A program made the position numbers and the translations under genes. This document shows, piece after piece, positions 55,086 through 63,934 of a stretch of 64,000 nucleotides of DNA. The first letter of the stretch is position 1. Each line of letters opens with the position of its first letter. The notes under the pieces were generated by a model. It saw nothing but the letters and a program-made list of their open reading frames with translations. It did not search any database and was not told the origin of the DNA. This stretch comes from Candidatus Kaistia colombiensis (GTDB lineage: Bacteria > Pseudomonadota > Alphaproteobacteria > Rhizobiales > Kaistiaceae). Location: the NCBI GenBank assembly GCA_029203105.1, contig CP119318.1, positions 2,246,501 through 2,310,500 on the forward strand. The letters run 5' to 3'.

Positions 55086-55511
55086 TCAATGCCTCTCATG
55101 CAGGCACGAGCCATGGTCGCCCAGGACCTCGATCACCCGGCATTCGGCGACGCGGCCGTGCTCGCCCTCGTCAACCATGCGCTGGACCTCGGAACGCAGC
55201 GCCGTCAGCTTGGCGATCTTCTCGTCGATCTCGGTCAGATGGCTGCGCGCGATGCTGTCGACATCGGCACAGGAACGGTCCGGTTGGTCGGAAAGCGTGA
55301 GCAGCTGCCGGATCGCCTCGACCTCGAATCCCAGCTCGCGGGCATGACGGATGAAGCGCAGCCGCTGCACCGCGGCGGCGTCGTAGCTGCGCCGATTGCT
55401 GTCGGTGCGGGCCGGCGAGGGCAGCAGCCCGACTTCCTCATAATAGCGGATGGTGGGAACCTTGATGCCGGTCTCGCGCGAGACCGTGCCGATCGGAACT
55501 GTCTGGCTCAT
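55086..55511 (-). CDS. MerR-family heavy-metal-responsive regulator
   Basis: This 141-aa MerR protein has the winged HTH TVSRETGIKVPTIRYYEEVGLLP, a long dimerisation helix and metal-binding Cys/His residues in RSCADVD and the C-terminal CRVIEVLGDHGSCLHERH. This pattern fits the CadR/ZntR/PbrR group (Zn, Cd, Pb). It is divergent from a P1B-type ATPase gene, and a dyad lies in the shared gap. The metal specificity is not decided. Confidence 0.9.
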   Translation of the reverse strand: MSQTVPIGTVSRETGIKVPTIRYYEEVGLLPSPARTDSNRRSYDAAAVQRLRFIRHARELGFEVEAIRQLLTLSDQPDRSCADVDSIARSHLTEIDEKIAKLTALRSEVQRMVDEGEHGRVAECRVIEVLGDHGSCLHERH

Positions 55512-55523
55512 CGAATTAACCTC

Positions 55524-55554
55524 TTGATCCTCTAGTCGCTAGAGCATGTAGGCT
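55524..55554 (+). promoter_or_regulatory. MerR-type promoter of the P-type ATPase
   Basis: A perfect dyad CTCTAG-TCG-CTAGAG (55530-55544) lies between TTGATC (55524-55529) and TAGGCT (55549-55554), a 19-bp spacer as in MerR-regulated promoters. It is upstream of the ATPase gene at 55609. Confidence 0.75.
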
Positions 55555-55608
55555 CGCTTTCGAAACACACAAGAGCCTTCACCACCAGGCTGAATTCGAG
55601 AGCAGATC

Positions 55609-57891
55609 ATGGGAATTCAGGACCGCTACCGCATCACCGGCATGGATTGCGCTTCGTGCGCGCAGAAAATCGACACGGCCGTCCGTCGCATCGACGGCGT
55701 CGAGGACGTCTCGATCTCGGTGTCGGCCGGCACGATGACGGTGCAACGCGGCGCCGAAACCGATCCGGCGCATCCGATCCGCACCGTCGTCACAAAACTC
55801 GGCTATGGCATTGCTCCGCTCGCGGCTCGTTTGACCCCGGCCGGGTCGGCCCATGCGCATGAGCATGCGAAGCATGCCCATGACCACGCGGGGTCCTGTT
55901 CTGGCCATGACCACGCCCACGACCATGATCATGGTGCACATGATCATGGCCACGATCACGCCGCTCCGGCGATGGTTGCGGCCACCCCGTCGCTCGATCT
56001 GCATGGCCACGATGTCGGCGAGGATGACGGGGCCTGGTGGCAATCGAAGAAGGCGCGACTGACGCTGGCGGCGGGCGCGGCGATCGTCGTCGCCTTCGTC
56101 GTCTCGCATCTGTTCCCCGATACGAAGTCCATTGCCTTCGCCGTTGCCATGCTCGTCGGCCTGGTGCCGATTGCACGCCGCGCCCTGATGGCGGCGCGCT
56201 ATGGCACGCCGTTCTCCATCGAGACGCTGATGACGATCGCCGCCGTCGGCGCCGTGATCATCGGTGCGGGCGAGGAAGCGGCGATGGTCGTCTTCCTGTT
56301 CCTGATCGGCGAATTGCTGGAAGGAGTCGCCGCCCGCCGGGCCCGCTCCAGCATTCGCGGCCTCGCCACGCTGCTGCCCGAAACGGCGCGCGTCGAGGAG
56401 GCCGGCGGCACGCGTGAAATTCCGGCGGCCGAGCTGAGGCTTGGCTCGATCATTCAGATCCGTCCCGGCGATCGGATCGCCGCCGATGGCGTCATCCTCG
56501 AGGGCGAGAGCGCGATCGACGAAGCGCCCGTGACCGGCGAAAGCCTGCCGAAGCGCAAGGGCGTCGGCGATGTCGTCTTTGCCGGCACGATCAATGCTGA
56601 TGCGCTTATCCGCGTCGAGGTGACGGCGGTCGCCGCCGACAACACGATTGCCCGCATTGTCCGCCTGGTCGAGGAGGCGCAGGAAGCGAAGGCGCCGACG
56701 GAACGCTTCATCGACCGTTTCTCGCGCTGGTATACGCCGGCCGTGCTGGTCGTCGGCGCGTTGGTGGCGGTGGGACCGCCGCTCGTCGCCGGCGCCAGCT
56801 GGAGCGAATGGATCTATAAGGGCCTCGCCATCCTGCTGATCGGTTGCCCCTGCGCACTGGTCATCTCGACGCCGGCGGCGATCGCGGCCGGCCTTGCCGC
56901 CGGCGCGCGCCAGGGCCTCCTGATGAAGGGTGGCGCCGTGCTGGAGACGCTCGCCGGCATCAACCGCGTCGCCTTCGACAAGACGGGAACGCTGACGCTC
57001 GGTCGTCCCGTCGTCAGCGACATTGTCGGCTATGGTCGCCCGGAAGCCGAGGTGATCGCGCTCGCCGCCTCGCTTGAGGCAGGTTCCAACCATCCGCTTG
57101 CCCGCGCCATTCTCGGCAAGGCGGTCGACATGGCGGCGCCGACGATCGTGGCCGAGGCGATCGCCGCCGTCGCCGGCAAGGGCATGACCGGCAAGGTCGG
57201 TGGCGATGCGCTGCTGCTCGGCTCGGCCGCCGCAGCCGCCGAGATCGCGCCGCTGACGGCCGCGCAGGACGCCGCGATCGCCGCGTTCGGCAGCGAGGGC
57301 AAGAGCGTGTCGGTGCTGCTCGTCAACGGCGCGGTCGCCGGCATTGTCGCCATGCGCGATGGCCCGCGCGCCGACGCCAAGCAGGGCCTGGCCGCGCTGG
57401 CGGCGCTGAACGTGTCACCGATCATGCTGACGGGCGACAACGCACGCGCGGCCAAGGCGGTCGGTGGCGATCTCGGCATCGAGGTGCGCGCCGAACTGCT
57501 GCCGCAGGACAAGCAACGTATCATCCGCGAGCTTCAGGCGGGCGGCGCGACGGTGGCCAAGGTCGGCGACGGCATCAACGACGCGCCGGCGCTTGCCGCC
57601 GCCAATGTCGGCATCGCCATGGGCGGCGGCACCGACGTGGCGCTGGAAACGGCGGATGCGGCGATCCTCAACAACAATGTCGGCGATGTCGCGCGGCTGA
57701 TCCGGCTGGCGCGGCGGACGATGACGAACATCCACCAGAACATCGTCATCGCGCTTGGCCTGAAGGCGGTGTTCCTGGTGACGACGATCGCCGGTATCAC
57801 CGGCCTCTGGCCGGCCATCCTCGCCGACACCGGCGCCACGGTGCTGGTGACGATCAACGCGCTGACGCTGCTGGTGGTGAAGAAGGGGTAG
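55609..57891 (+). CDS. zntA: Heavy-metal P1B-type ATPase (Zn/Cd/Pb)
   Basis: This 760-aa metal-exporting ATPase has an N-terminal HMA domain (GMDCASC, residues 11-17) and a His-rich linker with 15 His between residues 82 and 117. The metal-binding motif CPC is at residues 413-415, phosphorylated Asp457 is in DKTGTLT, the HP motif is in SNHPLARAI, and the ATP-binding and hinge motifs are MLTGDNARAAKAVG and VGDGINDAPALA. Zn/Cd/Pb efflux is inferred from CPC and HMA type plus the MerR regulator. The gene symbol is by family. Confidence 0.93.
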   Translation: MGIQDRYRITGMDCASCAQKIDTAVRRIDGVEDVSISVSAGTMTVQRGAETDPAHPIRTVVTKLGYGIAPLAARLTPAGSAHAHEHAKHAHDHAGSCSGHDHAHDHDHGAHDHGHDHAAPAMVAATPSLDLHGHDVGEDDGAWWQSKKARLTLAAGAAIVVAFVVSHLFPDTKSIAFAVAMLVGLVPIARRALMAARYGTPFSIETLMTIAAVGAVIIGAGEEAAMVVFLFLIGELLEGVAARRARSSIRGLATLLPETARVEEAGGTREIPAAELRLGSIIQIRPGDRIAADGVILEGESAIDEAPVTGESLPKRKGVGDVVFAGTINADALIRVEVTAVAADNTIARIVRLVEEAQEAKAPTERFIDRFSRWYTPAVLVVGALVAVGPPLVAGASWSEWIYKGLAILLIGCPCALVISTPAAIAAGLAAGARQGLLMKGGAVLETLAGINRVAFDKTGTLTLGRPVVSDIVGYGRPEAEVIALAASLEAGSNHPLARAILGKAVDMAAPTIVAEAIAAVAGKGMTGKVGGDALLLGSAAAAAEIAPLTAAQDAAIAAFGSEGKSVSVLLVNGAVAGIVAMRDGPRADAKQGLAALAALNVSPIMLTGDNARAAKAVGGDLGIEVRAELLPQDKQRIIRELQAGGATVAKVGDGINDAPALAAANVGIAMGGGTDVALETADAAILNNNVGDVARLIRLARRTMTNIHQNIVIALGLKAVFLVTTIAGITGLWPAILADTGATVLVTINALTLLVVKKG

Positions 57892-57956
57892 GACTCGAGG
57901 TGTCTCCGAGGCCCTTGGGCCGCGCCTCTTCAGGCCTCGGCCCGTGCCAACGCACT

Positions 57957-58055
57957 GCCGTCATCCCTGCGAAAGCAGGGATCCATATCGCCGCCAACCT
58001 CAGTGGCAGAGGGTGGTCTGTCCCCCCGATGGATCCCTGCTTTCGCAGGGATGAC
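57957..58055. repeat. Inverted pair of GAAA-loop palindromes (pair 3)
   Basis: The left stem is 57963-57970 with 57975-57982. The right stem is 58033-58040 with 58045-58052. The two copies are inverted with about 50 bp between. The pair lies between the convergent ATPase and subtilase genes. Confidence 0.9.
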
Positions 58056-58096
58056 GGGGAACTCGGGATGACGGGCGGAGTCGGATGCGGGACGCC

Positions 58097-59617
58097 TCAC
58101 CGCAGCGCCGCGTTGGCCGTCGCCTCGTCGACTGCCAACAGCGCGGCCGCCGCATCGACCAGCCCCGCGCCAAAAATGTCGTCGCGGCCGGGCCTGCCGA
58201 GGTCGCGGGCGGTGCGGGTCAGGATCGCGCGCACCTGTTCGGGCGAAAGCTCCGGCGCGTGCTGGAGCAGGAGCGCGACGACGCCGCTCACCTGCGCCGC
58301 CGCCAGCGACGTTCCGGAGAGTTGGGCATAGGTCTCGCCGGGCGCGGCGGTGAGGATGTCGACGCCGGGGGCCGCCAGAGCGACATAGGCGCCGCGATTG
58401 GACGCGGGATAGATGGCATCGTCGGGGCCGGTCGCCGTCACGGCGATGACGGCGGGATGCGCCGCCGGATAGGCCGGCGCCGCCTTGGGACCGCCATTGC
58501 CGGCCGCCGCGATCAGGATCATGCCGCGCTGATGAGCGGCTGCCAGACCCCGCGCCAACAGAACGTCTTCCGGACCGGCAAAGCTCAGATTGACGATCCG
58601 CGCGCCGGCTGCCGCCGCCTTGTCGAGGCTTTTCAGGATGTCGAGCGTCGAGCCGCGAGCGGTCGCCCCCTCCGGTCCGAGGAAGCTGTCGAAGGCGACG
58701 ATCCTCGCTTGCGGCGACACGCCGGCCAGGCGCTGGTGCGCCGCGATCACGCCGGCGATCGCGGTGCCATGCGGGCCGATGGTCGTCGCCAGGCTGGCGG
58801 GATCGAGCGTTCCGGCCAGTTCGGGATGGCGGCCATCGACACCGGAATCGATGATCGCGACCAGCACCGTGCTGCCGTCGGCGAGCACATGCGCCTCGTC
58901 CAGCCGCATCTTGGCCGGCGCATATTGCGCGGCGGCGAGGTCGCCCTTCGCGCTCCCGACCGCTTCCGCCTGCAGCGCGTAGAGATGGTTCAACTCACTG
59001 GAAAGCAGGGATTTATCGGCGCGGAGTGCGCGCAGCAGGCGGCGAGAATCGTCGCCCCTGGCGACGCGGGCGCGCACCACGGTCGTGCCGGTCAGCGCCA
59101 GTTCGGCCGTTTCCAGTCGGGTCAGGCGATAGCGCTTGAGGATGGCGTCCGTGATCTCCGGCGAGGGAGCGGAGAACAGTACTTCGCCGTCGACGAAGCT
59201 TCCGTCCGTGGCGCGGGGAATGGCCGCCACCTGCTTCAGCTCGGGCGATTTCTTCTTTGCCTGCCGTGGCTTGGCGCTTTTCGGTTTGGCGCTCTTGGGA
59301 TTGGAGGCCTGCTGCCGGTCTGCCTGTTGCGACCGGGGCCGGACGCGGCGCGGAGCGGGGCCCTCGTCGTCATAGGGCGGCGCTATTTCGCGATCCGGGA
59401 TCGCCTCGAGGATCGGCGCGATCAGGATGACCGGGCCGGGTTGCGGGTAGCGCGACCGGCTGGGGCGTTTCTGCCGCCGCCAGTCCTCGCCGCTCGAGCC
59501 TTCGTCCGGATAGGCCTGGGCGACGGAAAACCTTTCGGTGGCAAAGACTTGCGCGGTCGGCGCCGTCGCCAGGAGAATGGAGCAGAGGGCGATCCAGCCG
59601 ATTTGATGCGTGTTCAT
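58097..59617 (-). CDS. S8 family serine peptidase (subtilase), secreted
   Basis: This 506-aa subtilase has a signal peptide (residues about 1-27), a Lys/Pro/Ser-rich linker, then a propeptide-like I9-type region (about residues 143-215). The catalytic triad is Asp257 (AIIDSGVDG), His283 (GPHGTAIAG) and Ser437 (GTSLAAAQVSG), with oxyanion Asn374 (AAGNGG). It is the last gene after an ECF sigma factor and its anti-sigma factor on the same strand, with a 55-bp gap. It may act in the periplasm on the anti-sigma factor, which is inference. Confidence 0.9.
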   Translation of the reverse strand: MNTHQIGWIALCSILLATAPTAQVFATERFSVAQAYPDEGSSGEDWRRQKRPSRSRYPQPGPVILIAPILEAIPDREIAPPYDDEGPAPRRVRPRSQQADRQQASNPKSAKPKSAKPRQAKKKSPELKQVAAIPRATDGSFVDGEVLFSAPSPEITDAILKRYRLTRLETAELALTGTTVVRARVARGDDSRRLLRALRADKSLLSSELNHLYALQAEAVGSAKGDLAAAQYAPAKMRLDEAHVLADGSTVLVAIIDSGVDGRHPELAGTLDPASLATTIGPHGTAIAGVIAAHQRLAGVSPQARIVAFDSFLGPEGATARGSTLDILKSLDKAAAAGARIVNLSFAGPEDVLLARGLAAAHQRGMILIAAAGNGGPKAAPAYPAAHPAVIAVTATGPDDAIYPASNRGAYVALAAPGVDILTAAPGETYAQLSGTSLAAAQVSGVVALLLQHAPELSPEQVRAILTRTARDLGRPGRDDIFGAGLVDAAAALLAVDEATANAALR

Positions 59618-59672
59618 GGCGTCGCTCCCTGAAGGGCTCGCAGATGAGGTCGCCGGCAGCTTGGTCCACTTG

Positions 59673-60347
59673 TCAGGGGGCCGCTATGACCAGCTTCACG
59701 ATGTCTTTCGCCGCCGCGAGCTTGTCGTTCGCCGCCTTGCGGTCGGCGGCGCTCATGGTCGCCTCGCCGATTCGCAGCCTGAACAGACCGCCGGCACGGG
59801 GACCTTCGACGATGCTGCCGCCGACGGAGGCGACGATCTGCTCGATCTGGGCGGCGGTCGCCGTCGGCTGGAAGGCGATCAGCAGGAACGCGCCGGCGGG
59901 GTTAACAGCCGCCTCGCCGGAGGCGGTCTGGTAACCCCCTGTTACCTCGTGCCGCGCCACCAGCCCGCCAAGCGCGCCGCCGACGACGAGCAGCACCAGC
60001 GCGGCAGCGACCGTCGCATAGCCAAGCTGTGGCGGGGATAGCGAGGCGATCTGCTCTCCCAACCTTCCGAACAGGCGGAGGAGCAGGGGACGCCGGGGAG
60101 AGGAGGCCGATCCGGCCATCTCGGCGAACAGACGATCGGCCATGCGCGACGAGGGCAGGGGCAGGGCTTCGGCGCTCTCGATCGCGGCAATCCGCTCGTC
60201 CTCGATCCGCGCCAGATGGGCGCGCAGCAGCGGATCGGCGGCGAGCGCCGCCTCGACTTCCGCCGCCTCCTCGGCCAAGAGCGTGCCGTTGGCGTACCAG
60301 GGCAGCAGCGCCTCGATCCGGCCGGGCTCGTCTTTTTGCTCCGTCAT
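59673..60347 (-). CDS. Membrane anti-sigma factor with propeptide-like periplasmic domain
   Basis: In this 224-aa protein the N-terminal region (LLPWYANGTLLAEEAAEVE) resembles an anti-sigma domain lacking the zinc-binding His-x3-Cys-x2-Cys. One transmembrane helix lies at about residues 109-131. The periplasmic part (about 153-224) has strand-helix-strand order FLLIAFQP, AAQIEQIVASVGGSIVEGP, GLFRLRI and IVKLVIAAP, like subtilisin propeptides. It overlaps the sigma gene as ATGA. It is probably the cognate anti-sigma factor of the adjacent ECF sigma. Confidence 0.8.
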   Translation of the reverse strand: MTEQKDEPGRIEALLPWYANGTLLAEEAAEVEAALAADPLLRAHLARIEDERIAAIESAEALPLPSSRMADRLFAEMAGSASSPRRPLLLRLFGRLGEQIASLSPPQLGYATVAAALVLLVVGGALGGLVARHEVTGGYQTASGEAAVNPAGAFLLIAFQPTATAAQIEQIVASVGGSIVEGPRAGGLFRLRIGEATMSAADRKAANDKLAAAKDIVKLVIAAP

Positions 60348-60919
60348 GGCCAACCTCTATCCAGTCCGGCGTCCCGGCAGAGTTCCGAAAGCCGCTTGCG
60401 GGCATGGAACACGCGGGTCTTCACCGTATTTTCCGGTATGCCGACAATGCGGCTGACATCTTCGATCGATTGTTCCTGGTAGTAGACGAGGTCGATCACC
60501 TCGCGGTGCTCGCGCGACAGCCGGTCGATGCAGGCGCGCAGCACGCCGGCTTTGTCGGACTTCTGCAGCGTCACTTCCGGCGTGTCGTCCTCGTCTTCGA
60601 TCGTCTCGGCGAATTCGTCGTCGAGTGGTGCCTCGCTGCGGCGGCGCAGCGCCGAATAGGCCTTGAAGCGGGCGATCGACAGCAGCCAGGTGGAGACGCT
60701 GGCGCGGCCCTCGAACCGGGCCGCCTGGCGCCAGACATCGAGGAAGACCTCGGTGACGATGTCTTCCGCGATATCCTCGCGCCGGACCAGCCGCAGCACG
60801 AAACGGTGGACGCGGATGTTGTGCGCGGCGAACAGGGTCCGCATCGCGGCCTGTTCGCCGCTTGCGATCCGCGAGAGAAGCTGTTCGTCCGTGCCGTGTC
60901 TGTCTTGGCTGCCGAGCAT
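60344..60919 (-). CDS. ECF-type RNA polymerase sigma factor
   Basis: This 191-aa sigma-70-family protein has region 2 (FAAHNIRVHRFVLRLVRREDIAEDIVTEVFLDVWR) and region 4 (LSREHREVIDLVYYQEQSIEDVSRIVGIPENTVKTRVFHARKRL). It has no region 1 or 3, as expected of ECF factors. The ATG at 60919 is the family start. The upstream frame is not conserved. Its stop overlaps the anti-sigma ATG. It directs transcription of an unknown regulon, probably including its own operon. Confidence 0.92.
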   Translation of the reverse strand: MLGSQDRHGTDEQLLSRIASGEQAAMRTLFAAHNIRVHRFVLRLVRREDIAEDIVTEVFLDVWRQAARFEGRASVSTWLLSIARFKAYSALRRRSEAPLDDEFAETIEDEDDTPEVTLQKSDKAGVLRACIDRLSREHREVIDLVYYQEQSIEDVSRIVGIPENTVKTRVFHARKRLSELCRDAGLDRGWP

Positions 60920-61056
60920 CGGGGGCCCCGTCCATCCCGCCCACTGACCGGGAAGGGTGGAGGCTTGCACGCCCCCGGTCAACTCTCGCGGCGGTTGCCA
61001 GGCGGATCCGGGAAACGTCCCCATCGCCGCCTGGCCTGGCCCGGGCATCGCTGCGA

Positions 61057-61389
61057 TCACTCGCAGACCACGACCCGCTTGTAGACGCGGCCGACGCCGG
61101 GGACGAAGACGCGCTTGCGGACCGTGTAGCACTCGTCGCGGACGCCGACATAAGCGGGGATGCCGATATAGATGCCGCCGCCCCAGCGCGGGCCGCCCCA
61201 GCCGCCATTGCCCCAGCCGCCATGTCCGCCATGGCCACCATGCCCGCCGCCGTGACCGCCACCATGTCCGCCGCCGAAGCCGGGCGCAGCCTGGGCGCTG
61301 CTGGCGGTGACGAGCGAGGCCGTGCCGATGGCGGCGATTGCCAGCGCTGCGACGGTGGCGGTGGTGCGGATCGTCTTGAGAATGGTCAT
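61057..61389 (-). CDS. Secreted Gly/His-rich small protein
   Basis: This 110-aa protein has a signal peptide ending near SSAQAA, then FGGGHGGGHGGGHGGHGGHGG repeats that may bind metal, then GIYIGIPAYVGVRDECYTVRKRVFVPGVGRVYKRVVV with Cys. The GGGAG ribosome-binding site precedes the ATG at 61389. It is probably envelope-located and of unknown function. Similar Gly-rich proteins recur in this group. Confidence 0.6.
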   Translation of the reverse strand: MTILKTIRTTATVAALAIAAIGTASLVTASSAQAAPGFGGGHGGGHGGGHGGHGGHGGWGNGGWGGPRWGGGIYIGIPAYVGVRDECYTVRKRVFVPGVGRVYKRVVVCE

Positions 61390-61685
61390 CTTGGATCTCC
61401 CTCTGGAAGCTCCGGCGCCGCCCGTTGCGGCCCCGATGACCATTGGTCGCGATGACGCGGAAAAAGGTTCACGCGCCGCGACGAATTTTTTGATTTTTTT
61501 GAGATCGGCCGGAAATCGGCCCGGAATCGACGTTTCGGCGGCCAATTCGGCCATGAGCCGGGCTTAGGCCTTGACCATCGTGCCGGTTTCTTCATCGTCA
61601 CGGTCGCGCTGCACCGGATTCTTGCCGGGCGCAGCCTGCCGAGTGCTCCTGAAAAACAACAATCGAGCTACGACAGGTCTTCCTG

Positions 61686-62834
61686 ATGGCATCCTCCGAA
61701 ACGATCGCGACCAGCGTTCCCGGCACGCCCGAACAGCTTTCGACCCGTATCGCCTTCTTCATCGCCGGTTTCGGCATGGCTGCCTGGGCGCCACTGGTGC
61801 CTTTCGCCAAGGCGCGGGCCGGGCTCGACGATGGCATGCTGGGATTGCTGCTGCTCTGCCTCGGCGCCGGCTCGATCGTCTCGATGCCGCTTTCCGGCGC
61901 GCTCGCGGCGCGGTTCGGCTGCCGGCGGATGGTTGTCGCCGGCGTCGCGATGCTCTGCGTCGCGCTGCCGCTGCTGGCCAGTGTCTCGAGCTTCGGATTG
62001 CTGGTGCCGTCGCTGCTGCTGTTCGGAGCGGGCGTCGGCCTGGTCGATTGCGTCGTCAACATCCAGGCCGTCATCGTCGAGCGCGCCAGCGGCCGCACGA
62101 TGATGTCCGGATTTCATGGCCTGTTCAGCGTCGGCGGCATAGCGGGCGCCGGCGGCGTCAGCGCCATGCTGGCGCTCGGCGCCTCGCCCTTTGCCGCGTC
62201 GCTGGTCGTCGTCGCGCTGGTCGCGGCGGCGCTTGCCTTCGCCGCGACGAACCTGCTGCCCTATGGCAGCAGTGCCGGTGGCCCCGCCTTCGCGGTGCCG
62301 CATGGCATCGTGCTGTTCATCGGCGCGCTCTGCTTCATCGTGTTCCTGACCGAGGGCGCCGTGCTCGACTGGAGCGCCGTGTTCCTGAGCTCGGTGCGCG
62401 GCGTCGATCCGAGCCATGCCGGCCTTGCCTATACCGCCTTCGCCATCACCATGACGATCGGCCGGCTGACAGGCGACCGGATCGTGCGCGTCGTCGGGCA
62501 GAACCGGATCATCGTCTTCGGCGGACTTTGCGCCGCTGCGGGACTTGCCATCGCCACGCTGGTGCCGATCTGGGAGGCCGCCGTGCTCGGCTACGCGCTG
62601 GTCGGGGCCGGCTGTTCGAATGTGGTGCCGGTGCTCTACAGCGCCATCGGCCGGCAGAAGGTGATGCCGGAACACATCGCCATCCCGGCCGTCACAACGC
62701 TTGGCTATGCCGGCATTCTGGCGGGCCCCGCGGCGATCGGCTTTGTCGCCCAGATGACGAGCCTTTCGGCAGCGTTCCTGGTCGTCGCCCTGATGCTGGT
62801 CGGCGTCGCCGCCAGCAGTCGTTGGCTGCGCTAG
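61686..62834 (+). CDS. MFS transporter
   Basis: This 382-aa protein has about twelve transmembrane segments in two halves, with FIAGFGMAAWAPLVPFAKAR and the loop ALAARFGCRRMVV between helices 2 and 3, typical of the major facilitator superfamily. The closest general type is the YbjJ/FucP-like group. The substrate is unknown. Its TAG stop is the first part of a 43-nt hairpin that leads into the dispersed repeat. Confidence 0.88.
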   Translation: MASSETIATSVPGTPEQLSTRIAFFIAGFGMAAWAPLVPFAKARAGLDDGMLGLLLLCLGAGSIVSMPLSGALAARFGCRRMVVAGVAMLCVALPLLASVSSFGLLVPSLLLFGAGVGLVDCVVNIQAVIVERASGRTMMSGFHGLFSVGGIAGAGGVSAMLALGASPFAASLVVVALVAAALAFAATNLLPYGSSAGGPAFAVPHGIVLFIGALCFIVFLTEGAVLDWSAVFLSSVRGVDPSHAGLAYTAFAITMTIGRLTGDRIVRVVGQNRIIVFGGLCAAAGLAIATLVPIWEAAVLGYALVGAGCSNVVPVLYSAIGRQKVMPEHIAIPAVTTLGYAGILAGPAAIGFVAQMTSLSAAFLVVALMLVGVAASSRWLR

Positions 62835-62927
62835 AGTCGTTCCGTGTTTCATGAAAACACGGAACGGCTCTAGCTCTTTGTTTGATCACGTTTTCTTCAC
62901 GCGAACCGGTATCCACTTCGCTCGAAA
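62831..62927. repeat. Hairpin plus 60-bp dispersed repeat, copy A
   Basis: The hairpin stem is 62831-62849 with 62855-62873 (19 bp with one T-G pair), a terminator-like structure for the MFS gene. From 62868 the sequence matches 20107-20166 inverted, with one difference in 60 bp. The region lies between the MFS gene and the asparaginase gene. Confidence 0.85.
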
Positions 62928-62953
62928 ACGCGCTAGAACGGAGACCCGTTTCA

Positions 62954-63934
62954 ATGCCCCAGATCTGCCTGATAGCGACCGGCGGAACCATTGCCTCCCG
63001 GCTCGATGCCGACGGTCGCGACGTCGTCGCCATCGTCTCCGGCGCCGCCCTGCGCGCCACGCTGCACGATCCGCTCGAAGGCATCGAGATCAGCATCGAC
63101 GAGTTCTGCAATGTCGGCAGCTCCGCCATCGACCTGCCGCTCGCCTTCGATCTGGCGAAGCGCATCGCCGGGCATCTCGCCAACCCGGCCTGCGATGGCG
63201 TCGTCGTCACCCATGGCACCGACACGATGGAGGAGAGCGCCTGGATGGCCGATCTCCTCGTCGCCAGCGACAAGCCCGTTGTGTTCACGGGCGCGCAGAA
63301 AAGCGCCGATACACCCGACACGGATGGCCCGCGCAACCTCGCCGAGGCGATCCGGATCGCCGCCAGCCCCGCCGCGCGCGGTCTCGGCGTCATGATCGCC
63401 TTCGAGCAGGATTTCCACGCCGCCCGCGATGTCACCAAGACCCACACCTCGCGTGTCGATACCTTCCGTTCCAGCGAGCATGGCAAGCTCGGCGAGGTCG
63501 ATGGCGAACGCGTCCTCGTCCATCGCAAGCCGCTGCTGCGCAAGTCCTATGCGCCGGAGCATATCGAGATGGATGTCGAACTGATCAAGATGGTGATGGG
63601 CGCCTCCGACCGCGCCATCCGCTTCGCCGCCGCAAGCGGCGCCAAGGCGATCGTGCTGGAGGCATTTGGGCGCGGCAACACGACGCCGATCGTCACCAAA
63701 GCCGTTGAGGAACTGGCCGCGAGTGGCCTTCCGGTCATCGTGACGTCGCGCTGCCCGGAAGGCCGGGTCAAGCCGATCTACGGCAATGGCGGCGGCAAGG
63801 ATCTGGCGCGCGCCGGCGCGATCTTTGCCGGCGACCTGACCGGCATCAAGGCGCGCATTCTCGCGTCCGTGCTGCTCGGCCTCGGACTCGATCGGGAGCA
63901 GATCCGCGCCGAATTCTCGCTGCTCGGCGGGTGA
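62954..63934 (+). CDS. Type I/II L-asparaginase
   Basis: This 326-aa asparaginase has the N-terminal catalytic threonine in ATGGTIASRLD and a second catalytic Thr-Asp in VVVTHGTDTMEES, plus the C-terminal PIVTKAVEELAASGLPV region. It hydrolyses Asn to Asp and ammonia. There is no signal peptide from MPQICLIATGG, so it is cytoplasmic as called. A longer N-terminal frame begins in the repeat at 62882 and is not used. It ends 66 bp before the window edge. Confidence 0.9.
   Translation: MPQICLIATGGTIASRLDADGRDVVAIVSGAALRATLHDPLEGIEISIDEFCNVGSSAIDLPLAFDLAKRIAGHLANPACDGVVVTHGTDTMEESAWMADLLVASDKPVVFTGAQKSADTPDTDGPRNLAEAIRIAASPAARGLGVMIAFEQDFHAARDVTKTHTSRVDTFRSSEHGKLGEVDGERVLVHRKPLLRKSYAPEHIEMDVELIKMVMGASDRAIRFAAASGAKAIVLEAFGRGNTTPIVTKAVEELAASGLPVIVTSRCPEGRVKPIYGNGGGKDLARAGAIFAGDLTGIKARILASVLLGLGLDREQIRAEFSLLGG

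Noticed and set aside
62882..62953. N-terminal extension of the asparaginase into the 60-bp repeat
   Set aside because: The repeat reads open in several frames. Family similarity starts at the ATG at 62954.
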